A stretch of DNA of 64,000 nucleotides from Fictibacillus arsenicus (GTDB lineage: Bacteria; Bacillota; Bacilli; Bacillales; Fictibacillaceae), in assembly GCF_001999465.1 (NCBI RefSeq), contig NZ_MQMF01000001.1, forward strand, positions 992,001 to 1,056,000, in the 5' to 3' direction. This document shows, in pieces, positions 25,147 to 34,309 of this stretch. Below the pieces are notes generated by a model. The model was not told the DNA's origin, did no database searches, and saw only the letters and a program-made list of their open reading frames with translations. A program made the position numbers and the translations under genes. Each line of letters starts with the position of its first letter. The stretch's first letter is position 1.

Positions 25147-26580
25147 TTGGGGGAAGTAAATCACGAAAAGCAAGGGCTGCACAAAGCGCTAAAGCCCATA
25201 CACTTATGGGCAATCGCCGTCGGTATGGTTATCTCAGGTCAGTACTTCGGCTGGAACTACGGGTTCGAACAAGGCGGAACGCTCGGATTAATGGCTGCCG
25301 CCATCTTCATCACGATTTTCTACACTGCTTTTATTTTCAGCTACTCAGAGCTTTCGACCTCCATCCCGCACGCTGGCGGACCTTCTGCTTATGCCAGGCG
25401 TGCGATGGGACCATATGCCGGTTTTATGACGGGGATCTCGGTTCTAATCGAGTTCGTGTTCGCCCCGCCAGCCATTGCCGTTGCGACCGGGGCGTACATC
25501 AATTTTCTAATCCCGGCGATCAACCCAGTTTATGCGACAGTTGCTGTGTTCGTCTTCTTCATTTTGATCAACATGATCGGCGTAAAAGGTGCCGCACTTA
25601 TCGAGCTAGTCGCCACAATCATCGCACTCATCGGACTTGCTATTTATTTTGCTGCTGGCTCCACACACGTCCAGCTAGACTACATTTTTAACGAAAATGC
25701 ACTTCCGAACGGATGGACCGGCATGTGGATGGCAATTCCATTTGCGATCTGGTTCTATCTAGCAGTTGAAGGCGGTGCAATGGCAGCTGAAGAAGTTCAG
25801 AATCCCAAAAAAGACATTCCAAAAGGCTTCATCGCCGGAATTTTAACACTCGCCATTTGTACGATTGGAACGCTCTTCATCACAGCCGGACTTGGCGGCG
25901 GTGTTGGGCAGCCTGCGGATAACCCGCTTCCACAGGCACTCGCTTCAGTTTACGGTGAAGGTCATTTCCTTCCAAAATTAGTTGCCGTTATTGGACTTGC
26001 TGGGTTAATTGCAAGCCTTCACGGAATCATCATCGGCTACTCACGCCAGACGTTCGCTTTATCTCGCGCTGGGTACCTGCCTAAATTTTTATCAAGATTA
26101 TCAAAGCGTCAAATTCCAACTTGGGGACTTCTCCTCCCGGGCGGAATAGGTGTCATTGCAGCAGCAAACGCCACATTTGCCAACCAGCTGATTATCCTAG
26201 CGGTATTTGGTGCTGCGATGATGTATTGCTTAAGTTTGGTTTCCCTTTTTATCTTAAGAAAAAAAGAACCCAACCTGCACCGTCCGTTTAAAGTTTCCTA
26301 CCCGCTCGTTCCAGGAGTGGCGATTGTTCTTGGGGTTATCTCGCTTTTCTGTGTAATCTATTACAGCGTGTTTAATCAATCCCTACCGCTTTTCGGAGTA
26401 AATGTACCCCTGCTCGGCGTGCTTCTCTTCATATACGGAGCTGCAACCGTCTATTATATTGCAGTCGGACGACACAAACTTCTTCCGATTGAAGAAGAGT
26501 TCGGTGTGTTTGATGAGCTGGAGGCTGATGAAGAACAGCATGATGAGATGATAAAAAGGGATGCTAAAATCGGAATGTAA
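25147..26580 (+). CDS. APC-family amine permease, ethanolamine permease type
   Basis: 477-residue, 12-helix amino acid/polyamine/organocation transporter. The segment GMVISGQYFGWNYGFEQGG and the following helices match the ethanolamine permease group closely. The start chosen is TTG at 25147, 8 bases after AAAGGAG; earlier in-frame ATGs would translate the 21-nt repeat array. Last gene of the amine cluster and followed by a strong terminator. The C-terminal tail is acidic and hydrophilic. Uptake of ethanolamine agrees with the EutVW-like regulators upstream. Confidence 0.87.
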   Translation: MGEVNHEKQGLHKALKPIHLWAIAVGMVISGQYFGWNYGFEQGGTLGLMAAAIFITIFYTAFIFSYSELSTSIPHAGGPSAYARRAMGPYAGFMTGISVLIEFVFAPPAIAVATGAYINFLIPAINPVYATVAVFVFFILINMIGVKGAALIELVATIIALIGLAIYFAAGSTHVQLDYIFNENALPNGWTGMWMAIPFAIWFYLAVEGGAMAAEEVQNPKKDIPKGFIAGILTLAICTIGTLFITAGLGGGVGQPADNPLPQALASVYGEGHFLPKLVAVIGLAGLIASLHGIIIGYSRQTFALSRAGYLPKFLSRLSKRQIPTWGLLLPGGIGVIAAANATFANQLIILAVFGAAMMYCLSLVSLFILRKKEPNLHRPFKVSYPLVPGVAIVLGVISLFCVIYYSVFNQSLPLFGVNVPLLGVLLFIYGAATVYYIAVGRHKLLPIEEEFGVFDELEADEEQHDEMIKRDAKIGM

Positions 26581-26589
26581 CTTACTAGT

Positions 26590-26627
26590 CCAGATGCTGA
26601 AATTCAATCAGCATCTGGATTTTTTTG
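26590..26627 (+). terminator. Terminator after the permease gene
   Basis: CCAGATGCTGA/TCAGCATCTGG, 11-bp stem, 7-base loop, followed by ATTTTTTT. Confidence 0.92.
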
Positions 26628-26718
26628 TACTAAATTAAACACTTGTTTAATAATAAAAGGTTTTTAAAAATACTCATCGAATTTTTAATTTATCTTATTA
26701 GTAAAGAAGTGATAACAA

Positions 26719-27114
26719 GTGAAATATTATCAAAAGGATTTTTCTGCTGCTTTAAGAGTAGAAATTAAGAAGAGAGAACTAGAGTTGAAAAACCTGATTG
26801 AAAAGTTAATGATTCAGTATAAACCTTTACTCGCGAAAAATGATTTAAATCTTGATGCCTCATTTGACCAAGATGGCGAGGACCCTTTTAAGCCTGGATA
26901 CAGTTCAGCTATATCATTGGGAATAGCTGATGACACCGGTGAACCGATCGATATACACATTATTAAAATATGGAATTGCGAACGTTCTTTCTTAGGAATA
27001 CCCACTATAAAAAAACTCCCTGGAAGCAAAATTACAGGCGAACTACTTGATGAAACCTATGAGGAAATAACAGAAGAATTAAACGAATATTTTAGTGACT
27101 ATTTAAATGAGTAG
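26719..27114 (+). CDS. Hypothetical protein, 131 residues
   Basis: Soluble, charged protein not assigned to a family. The N-terminal 35 residues look like an amphipathic helix rich in Lys and Glu; the middle reads as a small alpha/beta fold (GYSSAISLGIADDTGEPIDIHIIKIWN) and the C-terminus is acidic. GTG start at 26719 follows AAAGAAGTGAT. Stand-alone gene with lower GC than the preceding cluster. Confidence 0.65.
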   Translation: MKYYQKDFSAALRVEIKKRELELKNLIEKLMIQYKPLLAKNDLNLDASFDQDGEDPFKPGYSSAISLGIADDTGEPIDIHIIKIWNCERSFLGIPTIKKLPGSKITGELLDETYEEITEELNEYFSDYLNE

Positions 27115-27276
27115 CATAAGTTAAAGAGTCAGTTCAGCAACTTGCATTTTATATAAATTCCGCTTTAAATCATTCATCATCCCCCCTCTCCCTGCATACA
27201 ATGAGTTAATACATGAAATATGGTTAAGCCATTACCGAAAGAAATGGACAAATCATGTTTTGAAGGGAGAGATCAT

Positions 27277-27606
27277 ATGAGCGGATATCCGAACATGAGG
27301 GAGTTTTACCAGAAGGGGCTCATTCTTATCGGAGAGAATGATCGAGCGGCTCTTATGCAAAAATCAGGAGAAAACACTTCACACGAAGGGTCCACACACT
27401 GGCTCATCGCGATGGAAGGCAGCGAAAAGCAGCCAGACATTTATCAGTGGAAAGTTCTCATCTACCCATCTGATTCAAAAAAAGTAAACTGCTACAAGTC
27501 ACCCTACTTCTCGTCACAGCACTTTTCATCCATACATGATGCCATAAACTATTCAAACGAACTGAGCCAAAAAGCACGCGAAGATCAGCTGAATACCCTC
27601 GAATAA
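27277..27606 (+). CDS. Hypothetical protein, 109 residues
   Basis: Begins MSGYPNMREFYQKGLILIG. No membrane segment or recognised motif; a short SHEGSTHWLIAMEGS stretch and a Tyr-rich middle suggest a compact soluble fold. ATG at 27277 is preceded by AAGGGAG at good spacing; an earlier in-frame GTG-type start at 27220 has no site. Single-gene unit with no informative neighbours. Confidence 0.65.
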   Translation: MSGYPNMREFYQKGLILIGENDRAALMQKSGENTSHEGSTHWLIAMEGSEKQPDIYQWKVLIYPSDSKKVNCYKSPYFSSQHFSSIHDAINYSNELSQKAREDQLNTLE

Positions 27607-27793
27607 CCACATAGATAGATCACCAGTTTTACACTCGCTTTTCTTTTTACCCTGGATTGTGAAATAGTGTACATAAGCCCTCTCAACTACATAAAAATCT
27701 CAGACAGTGAAGTGGATCAGACACCAGTTCATTTTTATTATGTCTTTTTTCCATTTTTTATCTATAATTAAGTTATATTTTACCAAATAGGAA

Positions 27794-28567
27794 ATGAGGA
27801 TTTATATGAATGAAGCATTAAGAGGACCTGTTTTATTTGAAGAAGAACATATAGTCGTACAAAAAAATACAGAGTATTACGATGTGAAATGGGGCTATGT
27901 CGAAGATCCCGCAAGAAACAACACATGGAATTGGGCAGCCTTTTTCTTCTTCTCATTCTGGCTGACTTACCGAAAAATGTACAAGCCTTTTATTGTAATA
28001 AGCATCCTGCAGCTAATGTGGATGATTCCTTTTTCCATTATCGATATTCCGCTATGGTTTTACCTTACTTTTTATGTGACGGTTGCTTTTATCGTTGGAC
28101 GAAACGCCAATCGCTGGTATTTCAACTATGTATCTAGTATCTCAAAACAAGCAAAATCTCTTACTATTTTAAAGCAGCCTGCCTATTTAAAAACAAAAGG
28201 CGGAACAAACACTGGGATGATGCTTGGGCTTAATGTCATTTTGGGTATACTTCTGTTTTTCACACTCGGCTTCTTATCTTCACTGCCAACGGAAACCAAC
28301 ATAAAGGATGTTGTGCGTTTGAATGATGAAGGGATATTTTTAGAAGACACGATGGTTAAACAAGGATGGACGTATGTGAAAGAAGAAGGATCCTATCATG
28401 TTGTAGAGTTTTCTGGTTATGATTCTATTAAAAATGAAGGAGTACGCATCGTTTTTCATGTATACCAAGAGAGAGATTTGTTTGAATGGAAAGAGGTTTA
28501 TATCGACGGGAAAAAATTAAGTGAAAAAAAGTCTAAAGCTTATCAATTGCAAATAGAAAAAAAGTAA
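27794..28567 (+). CDS. DUF2628 membrane protein
   Basis: 257 residues. After a hydrophilic N-terminus, WNWAAFFFFSFWLTYRKMYKPF begins the DUF2628 region with two or three transmembrane helices (about 55-115); a further helix at about 140-160 anchors an extracytoplasmic C-terminal domain of about 90 residues resembling small lipoprotein-like DUF4467-type folds. Function unknown. Stand-alone gene with a GAGGAT-type site. Confidence 0.7.
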   Translation: MRIYMNEALRGPVLFEEEHIVVQKNTEYYDVKWGYVEDPARNNTWNWAAFFFFSFWLTYRKMYKPFIVISILQLMWMIPFSIIDIPLWFYLTFYVTVAFIVGRNANRWYFNYVSSISKQAKSLTILKQPAYLKTKGGTNTGMMLGLNVILGILLFFTLGFLSSLPTETNIKDVVRLNDEGIFLEDTMVKQGWTYVKEEGSYHVVEFSGYDSIKNEGVRIVFHVYQERDLFEWKEVYIDGKKLSEKKSKAYQLQIEKK

Positions 28568-28669
28568 TAAATATTTATTATTGATTTATTGTGACATTTT
28601 TATTTTTTATCCTTGTGTCGATTCTAATTCCACGCTTATCAATGTTATAAAAAAGGAGCGAAAACCTAG

Positions 28670-29170
28670 ATGCTGTTTAAGCATATGCCTGATGAATATA
28701 TCTGCCCTTTTTGTCTAGTAGTTAAAGGGGAAGAAGATGAAGAAAACAAGTTAGTACAAACCAAACAGGAAGACATTATTTATAAGGATGACTATGTAAC
28801 CGCACTTATTGCGACTTTATGGTGGCCTAACAATAAAGGTCACGTTATCATCATTCCAAATAAACATTTTGAAAATATCTTTGACCTGCCAATAGATTAT
28901 GCAGTTAGAATACATCAATTATCCCAACAAATCGCTTTTGCTCTAAAAGACTGTTATGAATGTGACGGCATCTCAACTAGACAGCATAATGAACCAGGTG
29001 GAAGTCAAGATGTCTGGCACTATCATCTCCATGTCTACCCTAGGTATCACAATGACAATCTTTATTTCACAAATGGCAAACTCAGTACAGCTAAAGAAAG
29101 ATCAATTTACGCTAATAAACTTAAAAATTGGTTTAACACCTATAAGAGAATAGAGGAAAGTGTTTTATGA
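28670..29170 (+). CDS. HIT-family hydrolase, first of a tandem pair
   Basis: 166-residue histidine-triad protein with N-terminal zinc-type cysteines (YICPFCLVVKG) and the triad HYHLHVYPRY near residue 122. HIT proteins hydrolyse or transfer nucleotidyl groups such as AMP-N or dinucleoside polyphosphates. The stop overlaps the next gene's start (ATGA), so the two HIT proteins are made together. Confidence 0.85.
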   Translation: MLFKHMPDEYICPFCLVVKGEEDEENKLVQTKQEDIIYKDDYVTALIATLWWPNNKGHVIIIPNKHFENIFDLPIDYAVRIHQLSQQIAFALKDCYECDGISTRQHNEPGGSQDVWHYHLHVYPRYHNDNLYFTNGKLSTAKERSIYANKLKNWFNTYKRIEESVL

Positions 29171-29637
29171 AAGATAAAAGCTGCTTAATATGCGAAAGAA
29201 TTGACATGATTAAAACAAATACCAATCCCTATTTTGTTGCAGAACTAGAGACTGGATACGTAGTTATAGGAGATCATCAATATTTTAAAGGATATAGTTT
29301 ATTTCTTTGTAAACAACATAAAACTGAGCTTCACTTTTTAGAAGAGGATTTTAAAAATAAGTTCTTAATCGAAATGAGCAAGGTTGCTGAAGCTGTATAT
29401 AAAGCGTTTAATGTCGAGAAGTTGAATTATGAACTACTCGGAAATGGAGATTCCCATTTGCACTGGCATTTATTCCCGCGCAGAGAAAATGATGCTCCAG
29501 TTAAGGGACCTGTCTGGTGGGTTGATCGGGATGAGATGTTTGCCGAAGAAGTTAAGCCTTCACCAGAAGAATTAGAAGAAATGAAGGTAAGATTACTTAA
29601 TGAGTTACAAAAGATAACACCCTTAATACACGCATAA
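29167..29637 (+). CDS. HIT-family hydrolase, second of a tandem pair
   Basis: 156-residue HIT protein with SCLICERI near the start and the triad SHLHWHLFPRR near residue 98. Distinct from the first copy (low identity outside the triad), so not a recent duplication. Overlaps the upstream gene by 4 bases. The conserved Cys pair of the first protein is reduced to CLIC here. Confidence 0.85.
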   Translation: MKDKSCLICERIDMIKTNTNPYFVAELETGYVVIGDHQYFKGYSLFLCKQHKTELHFLEEDFKNKFLIEMSKVAEAVYKAFNVEKLNYELLGNGDSHLHWHLFPRRENDAPVKGPVWWVDRDEMFAEEVKPSPEELEEMKVRLLNELQKITPLIHA

Positions 29638-29700
29638 ATTAATTTGGTTATTAAACATCCCCCCTTGTTCTAAAAGAACATTTCACACGTTAATAATAAT

Positions 29701-29731
29701 AAAAAGAACCCGCGTTGTGCAGGTTCTTTTT
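29701..29731. terminator. Bidirectional terminator after the HIT pair
   Basis: AAAAAGAACC/GGTTCTTTTT with an 11-base loop, A-rich on one side and T-rich on the other; it serves the HIT operon and the small minus-strand gene. Confidence 0.88.
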
Positions 29732-29880
29732 ATTTTATTACTCCATCACTTATTGTTCCCTTGCAAAACCGCTTTAATCTCACTCGCTGAAATACGGCAA
29801 TGGTTTTTGGAGGAAAAAACAAAAAAGAACAACCCTTTCAGGTCATCCTCTCCCTTTTTCCAGCCGTTATGTATTTGAAA

Positions 29881-30042
29881 TTACTCGCTTTGATCGGTCA
29901 CTTCCGACTTGTGCACTAAAATAACACGTGAAATAAACCTTTCTCCTACTTTTCTTATTTCTATATAATCTGACGTATAAACGTGAACTATGATATAAGG
30001 TTCGTCCTGATATGTAACAATATTTCCTTTTTCAATATGCAT
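29881..30042 (-). CDS. Small hypothetical protein, 53 residues
   Basis: Begins MHIEKGNIVTYQDEPYIIVH and ends EVTDQSE, reading like a small beta-barrel. ATG at 30042 is preceded by AAGGTGAT with 4 bases between, so expression is likely. Downstream of the TAA stop the same frame stays open for 44 more codons with protein-like composition (about 29749-29880), which may be the lost second half of a longer gene. Not assigned to a family. Confidence 0.55.
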   Translation of the reverse strand: MHIEKGNIVTYQDEPYIIVHVYTSDYIEIRKVGERFISRVILVHKSEVTDQSE

Positions 30043-30268
30043 GCTTATCACCTTAGCTGTTAGTTGTCATAGATAATTATACCTAAAAGAGGACCTATGA
30101 AAATTGGGAAACATTGCGGATAAACGGGTTCAAATCTTGTGAAAATGATCACTGTTTCCCAACTTAGAATCATTCAACTTTCCTTATTAACTACTAAACA
30201 GCTTGATAAAGGTATTTTCCTATCATATTAAGTGTTAAAATCAAAGAAAAACGGCGGGGGTAAAAGAA

Positions 30269-31537
30269 ATGCATCTTGGCGAAAAGATTCGGTACTTTCG
30301 AAAAGTCAAAAACTTATCCCAGCAAGAACTAGCGGCCGGGATCTGTTCTATTCCCTATTTAAGCAAAATTGAAAATGGTGTGACCGAGCCTTCAGATGAA
30401 ATCCAGCAGCATTTAGCCGCTCGACTAGAAGTAAGACTTGAGTCCATTAACGAAAATGAGATGATTCAAAAGTATATAGATCTTTTTTATTCTCTTTATC
30501 AGAGAGATCATAAATCTGCAGAGGAAAAATTTAATGCTTTGGCAGCTTCCCCTTTGCAATCTGTCGATGATGATATCTTGCACAAGATTTTCAAAAGCAT
30601 CTATATCATGATGACCAAACTAGAAACCCAAGGGGTTCACGAGTTGTTAGACGAAGTTTCTCATATAGGCAATGTGATGAAAGGGGAAAAAGCCTTTTAT
30701 TACTTGCTCGCTAAAGGTCAGCTATCCTACTTTTCAAATGATTACGATGAGGCATTTCACTATTTCTTAAAGGCGGAAAAACAGTTAGTGAATCACAGCT
30801 TTCAAGAATGGGAAAAGGGATATTTGCTGTACATGATCGGACTAACAGCAAACCAGCTGTATAGAAATATTGTTGCTCTGGAATATACGGCGCGGGCATT
30901 AGAGATATTTGAGAAAAACTACTTCTTTAAGAGATGTGCGGATTGCAGAGTTATACTTGCAATCGTTCATCTTCGCGTTAAAAATTTCGATGAATCTGCT
31001 AATCAATTACTGCTTGCCGAAACCATTGCGAACACTTTTAATGACGATGTTTTACATGGAGTGATCAATCATAACTTAGGAAGCATCGCCACACATAAAG
31101 GTGAAGCAGATCAAGCTATCGAGCTCTATTCAAAAAGCCTGGAAGCAAAAGAAAAGGTGACCCTTTCTGCAAAAATAATGACGATCTTTGCACTAGTGAA
31201 AGAATACGAAAAGACCAATCAATCTGCAAAAGGTTTAGAGCTCATAGATACATGGCTGAAACAAGTTCAAACTGACCCGCTTAACCGCGGATTCGAGCTA
31301 CATTTTCTCTATTTTAAACACTTGTTTAAATACGGTGAAATAAATGCTGATTTTATGATCAACGAACTGCTCCCCTACTTCGAGCAAAGGAACGAGTGGA
31401 TTCACCTTGCCGATTATTATCCGATTCTCGGAAAATACTTTGAGAAGCAGCAAAAGTACAAACAAGCGAGTCATTATTATTCCTTGGCATTCGATGCGCT
31501 TAAGAATATGCATCAGGTTGGGGTTACGTACGTATAA
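30269..31537 (+). CDS. XRE HTH plus TPR regulator (RRNPP type)
   Basis: 422 residues: an XRE helix-turn-helix (residues about 5-60, LSQQELAAGICSIPYLSKIENG) followed by at least six tetratricopeptide-like helical pairs. This is the layout of PlcR/NprR/AimR-like regulators that respond to a small secreted peptide. No candidate peptide gene is seen immediately downstream, where a terminator follows the stop, so it may use a distant peptide or be an orphan. GGGGGTAAAAG precedes ATG 30269. Confidence 0.82.
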   Translation: MHLGEKIRYFRKVKNLSQQELAAGICSIPYLSKIENGVTEPSDEIQQHLAARLEVRLESINENEMIQKYIDLFYSLYQRDHKSAEEKFNALAASPLQSVDDDILHKIFKSIYIMMTKLETQGVHELLDEVSHIGNVMKGEKAFYYLLAKGQLSYFSNDYDEAFHYFLKAEKQLVNHSFQEWEKGYLLYMIGLTANQLYRNIVALEYTARALEIFEKNYFFKRCADCRVILAIVHLRVKNFDESANQLLLAETIANTFNDDVLHGVINHNLGSIATHKGEADQAIELYSKSLEAKEKVTLSAKIMTIFALVKEYEKTNQSAKGLELIDTWLKQVQTDPLNRGFELHFLYFKHLFKYGEINADFMINELLPYFEQRNEWIHLADYYPILGKYFEKQQKYKQASHYYSLAFDALKNMHQVGVTYV

Positions 31538-31543
31538 GATGGG

Positions 31544-31576
31544 ACAACTAAAATCATTATAGTTGTTCTTTTTTTA
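31544..31576 (+). terminator. Terminator after the XRE-TPR gene
   Basis: ACAACTA/TAGTTGT stem with a 9-base loop followed by TCTTTTTTT. Confidence 0.85.
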
Positions 31577-31592
31577 TGGGTAGATGCATTTT

Positions 31593-31735
31593 TACGGTAC
31601 GTTCTTTTAATCTGTTACACGTTCGCTCAAAAATTGTTCGCTACGCTCAGAATCCTTGATCTACGCTCAAAATGCTCGAGTACCACTCAAAACAGACGAG
31701 TATCGCTCAAAATACACCGCTTTTCGCTCAAACTT
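31593..31735 (+). repeat. Intergenic 20-nt periodic array 2 (CGCTCA type)
   Basis: Head ACGGTACGTTCTTTTAAT (slightly shorter than array 1) then CGCTCA cores at 31624, 31644, 31664, 31704 and 31725 plus a decayed CACTCA at 31684, on a 20-21 nt grid. Lies between a terminator and the germination operon. Confidence 0.85.
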
Positions 31736-31745
31736 CACAAAAAAA

Positions 31746-31781
31746 GTGATTCATAAAAGCGGACTTCCCCTTATGAATCAC
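31746..31781. repeat. Perfect 11-bp inverted repeat upstream of the ger operon
   Basis: GTGATTCATAA and TTATGAATCAC flank a 14-base loop. No T-run follows, so it is not a typical terminator; it lies about 77 bp before the ger operon start and could be an operator or a leader hairpin. A CATACTA at 31821 resembles a SigG -10 box, without a convincing -35. Confidence 0.55.
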
Positions 31782-31857
31782 CTCCTCAAAGAATATTCAT
31801 CTAGATTCACGTCTATACTGCATACTATCGACTTTAAAGAAAGAAGATGGATGCCAT

Positions 31858-33261
31858 ATGGCCGAATCTCATAATGAATTCCTTAGTTCTGATCTAACGC
31901 AAAACTTAAAAATAATAGAAGAAAAAATGAAGCAGACGGCGGATTTAAAGCGAAGAAAGTTAACGTTTCATGGGGAAGCTATTATACTACTCTATCTTGA
32001 TACGATGACGGATAAAGAATCGATCGAACTCCATATTATCGGTCCGATCAACAAACAAGAATCTGAAAGTATCGAGAATACATTAGGTACTAAACAATTT
32101 TCTATCATGACAACGTATAAAGACATTAGCAGCTCTATAGCAGAAGGTAATACTATTTTACTTACGGAAAACTGCAACATTGCTTATTCCATCGCAACCT
32201 TATCGGATGAAAAACGCGCGGTCAATGAATCATTGAACGAAAAAGTAACGATGGGTGCACATGATAGTTTTGTGGAAAGCGCCACTACCAATATATCGTT
32301 GCTTCGAAAAAGGCTAAGAACACCTGAATTCAAAGTGGAGTATCAAACTTACGGAACGGATACCAATGTTGAAGTCGCGATCTGTTATCTTGAGTCAAAA
32401 GTGGATCAGACTGTCCTTCATTCGATTAAAAGCAGATTAGAAAAAATTAAGAATGATGATCTCATTAACTCCCGGCAGATACAAGAGGCTCTTGAAGATT
32501 ATCCATATTCGCCCTTCCCGCAATCCTTAAGAACGGAAAGACCGGATCGGGCAGTCTTTAATCTCTTAAATGGGAATACCGTAATTTTTCTTGAGCATGA
32601 ACCTTCTGCGGTAATTACGCCTATATCTTTTTATTCCTTTTTAAGAAGTCCTGAAGATTATAACTCACGCTGGTTCGTTAACTTTTTTTATTATTCATTA
32701 CGATTACTGGCTTTTATATTGTCGGTCACACTCCCGGCTTTTTATATCGCTGTTAATGCGTATCATTCTGCGATCTTGCCGGTGAGCACTTTTTATACAC
32801 TCAAACTTTCCGTAATGAATGTCCCGTTTCATCCTTTTGTTGAAGCGATCATGATGCAGATTGTTTTGGAATTGCTGAAGGAAGCATCGGTCAGACTCCC
32901 ATCAGCCGTTGCACAAACGATTGGTACAGTAGGGGCTATCGTGATCGGTTCGGCAATTGTTCAAACGAATTTTATTTCCAACACCATGGTTGTAGTGATC
33001 GCGGTTACAGCCGTTTCATCCTTTGTCATTCCAATCGGGGAAATGAGCACAAGCATGCGGCTCATGAGTTTTCCATTAATTTTCTTGGCAGCTATTTTTG
33101 GTTTTATTGGAATCGCATTTGGGTTAATGGTCTATACGACACACCTTGTAAAGCTGACTTCCGCTGGGAAAGCTTATGTGGAGGCACCTAAAATATTTCA
33201 GTCATTTCTAAACACACAGCCTAAAAATGGAAAGGGTGAGGATACGAATGCTCACGAATAA
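31858..33261 (+). CDS. Spore germinant receptor A subunit (GerA family)
   Basis: 467-residue GerAA-type subunit: hydrophilic N-terminal domain (about 1-260) and a C-terminal membrane part of about five helices containing PFHPFVEAIMMQIVLELLKEASVRLP, typical of the family. Located in the inner membrane of the spore, where it forms the receptor with the B and C subunits and triggers germination on nutrient binding. First gene of an overlapping three-gene operon in A-B-C order, as in gerA and gerB of B. subtilis. Such operons are normally SigG-dependent. Confidence 0.92.
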   Translation: MAESHNEFLSSDLTQNLKIIEEKMKQTADLKRRKLTFHGEAIILLYLDTMTDKESIELHIIGPINKQESESIENTLGTKQFSIMTTYKDISSSIAEGNTILLTENCNIAYSIATLSDEKRAVNESLNEKVTMGAHDSFVESATTNISLLRKRLRTPEFKVEYQTYGTDTNVEVAICYLESKVDQTVLHSIKSRLEKIKNDDLINSRQIQEALEDYPYSPFPQSLRTERPDRAVFNLLNGNTVIFLEHEPSAVITPISFYSFLRSPEDYNSRWFVNFFYYSLRLLAFILSVTLPAFYIAVNAYHSAILPVSTFYTLKLSVMNVPFHPFVEAIMMQIVLELLKEASVRLPSAVAQTIGTVGAIVIGSAIVQTNFISNTMVVVIAVTAVSSFVIPIGEMSTSMRLMSFPLIFLAAIFGFIGIAFGLMVYTTHLVKLTSAGKAYVEAPKIFQSFLNTQPKNGKGEDTNAHE

Positions 33262-34309
33262 GAATTTATTTTTCTTAATCATACAAGCCCAGATCGGTAT
33301 TGGTATCCTCGGTCTGCCCTATATCCTATATAACGATGTGCAGCAAGACGGCTGGATGTCTCTTCTGATCGCTGGAGTTTTGGCACAAGGAATCATCATC
33401 ATACTTGTCGCGTTAAGCAGAACGTCACCGAAGGAAACGTTTTATGAACTTAACCTTAGACTTCTAGGGAATTTTTTAGGTAAAATCGTTAGCATATGTT
33501 ATGTGTTATATTTTATTTCGTTTTCCATGCTGCTCATGATACTTGTTACAGATGTTATCAACACATGGATCCTTCATCAGACACCGCGATGGGCGATCAT
33601 CTTAATGCTTTTGATTGCAACATCTTATATTGCGAAGGAGCAGCTATTGACTATTTCAAGATCGTTTCTCTTTTTTTCATTTTGGTTTATCGTCCTGATC
33701 TTTTTACTTATACTGGTCTACCCTCAAGATATTCATTTTGGAAGACTGCAGCCTATAGGTTCAAAAAGCTTTACAGAAATAATAAAAGCAAGTCCTGATG
33801 CATTCGTTTCACTTATTGGTTTCGAACTCATTTTATTCATCATGCCGTTGATAAAAAATCCTAAGAAAAGCTTGATGGTTCTCACGTTTGCCAATTTGTT
33901 TACCCTTATGCTGTATATATTCTTATTTATCACTTGTGTAATTTCTTTTAGCGGTGTGCAATTTAGCCTTATTCAAGAGCCGTTATTATACCTTTTTCGT
34001 GGTCTTTCATTTGAATTTGTTGAGAGTATCGATATCATTTTTCTTTCCTTTTGGATTATTCCCATATCCACAACACTTGTTATTCAGCTTTTTAATGCAA
34101 GCCTCGGTGTCCAGACATTATTTTCGATTCAAAGAAAAAAATCAGTGTATTTACTTTCGGGACTTTTATTATGCTTAGGTTTGTTGCCTATAAGCTTAAC
34201 TGTGAAAGAATCACTGTCTAGTATCATGATCTATTTAAATATCATCTTTGTATTTATCTTTCCGGCACTTTTACTCATAATCGCTAAACTGAAGGGGATA
34301 AAAGGATGA
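33248..34309 (+). CDS. Spore germinant receptor B subunit (endospore germination permease)
   Basis: 353-residue APC-like integral membrane protein with ten hydrophobic segments, matching GerAB/GerKB; it holds the germinant-binding pocket. Begins MLTNKNLFFLIIQAQIGIGILGLP; ATG 33248 overlaps the A subunit end by 14 bases and is preceded by AAAGGGTGAGG within that gene. An upstream in-frame ATG at 33227 lacks a site. The specific germinant cannot be deduced. Confidence 0.9.
   Translation: MLTNKNLFFLIIQAQIGIGILGLPYILYNDVQQDGWMSLLIAGVLAQGIIIILVALSRTSPKETFYELNLRLLGNFLGKIVSICYVLYFISFSMLLMILVTDVINTWILHQTPRWAIILMLLIATSYIAKEQLLTISRSFLFFSFWFIVLIFLLILVYPQDIHFGRLQPIGSKSFTEIIKASPDAFVSLIGFELILFIMPLIKNPKKSLMVLTFANLFTLMLYIFLFITCVISFSGVQFSLIQEPLLYLFRGLSFEFVESIDIIFLSFWIIPISTTLVIQLFNASLGVQTLFSIQRKKSVYLLSGLLLCLGLLPISLTVKESLSSIMIYLNIIFVFIFPALLLIIAKLKGIKG

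Noticed and set aside
31656-31874. 72-residue frame across array 2
   Set aside because: It reads through the repeat cores and the inverted repeat, with no ribosome site, and overlaps the real ger start.
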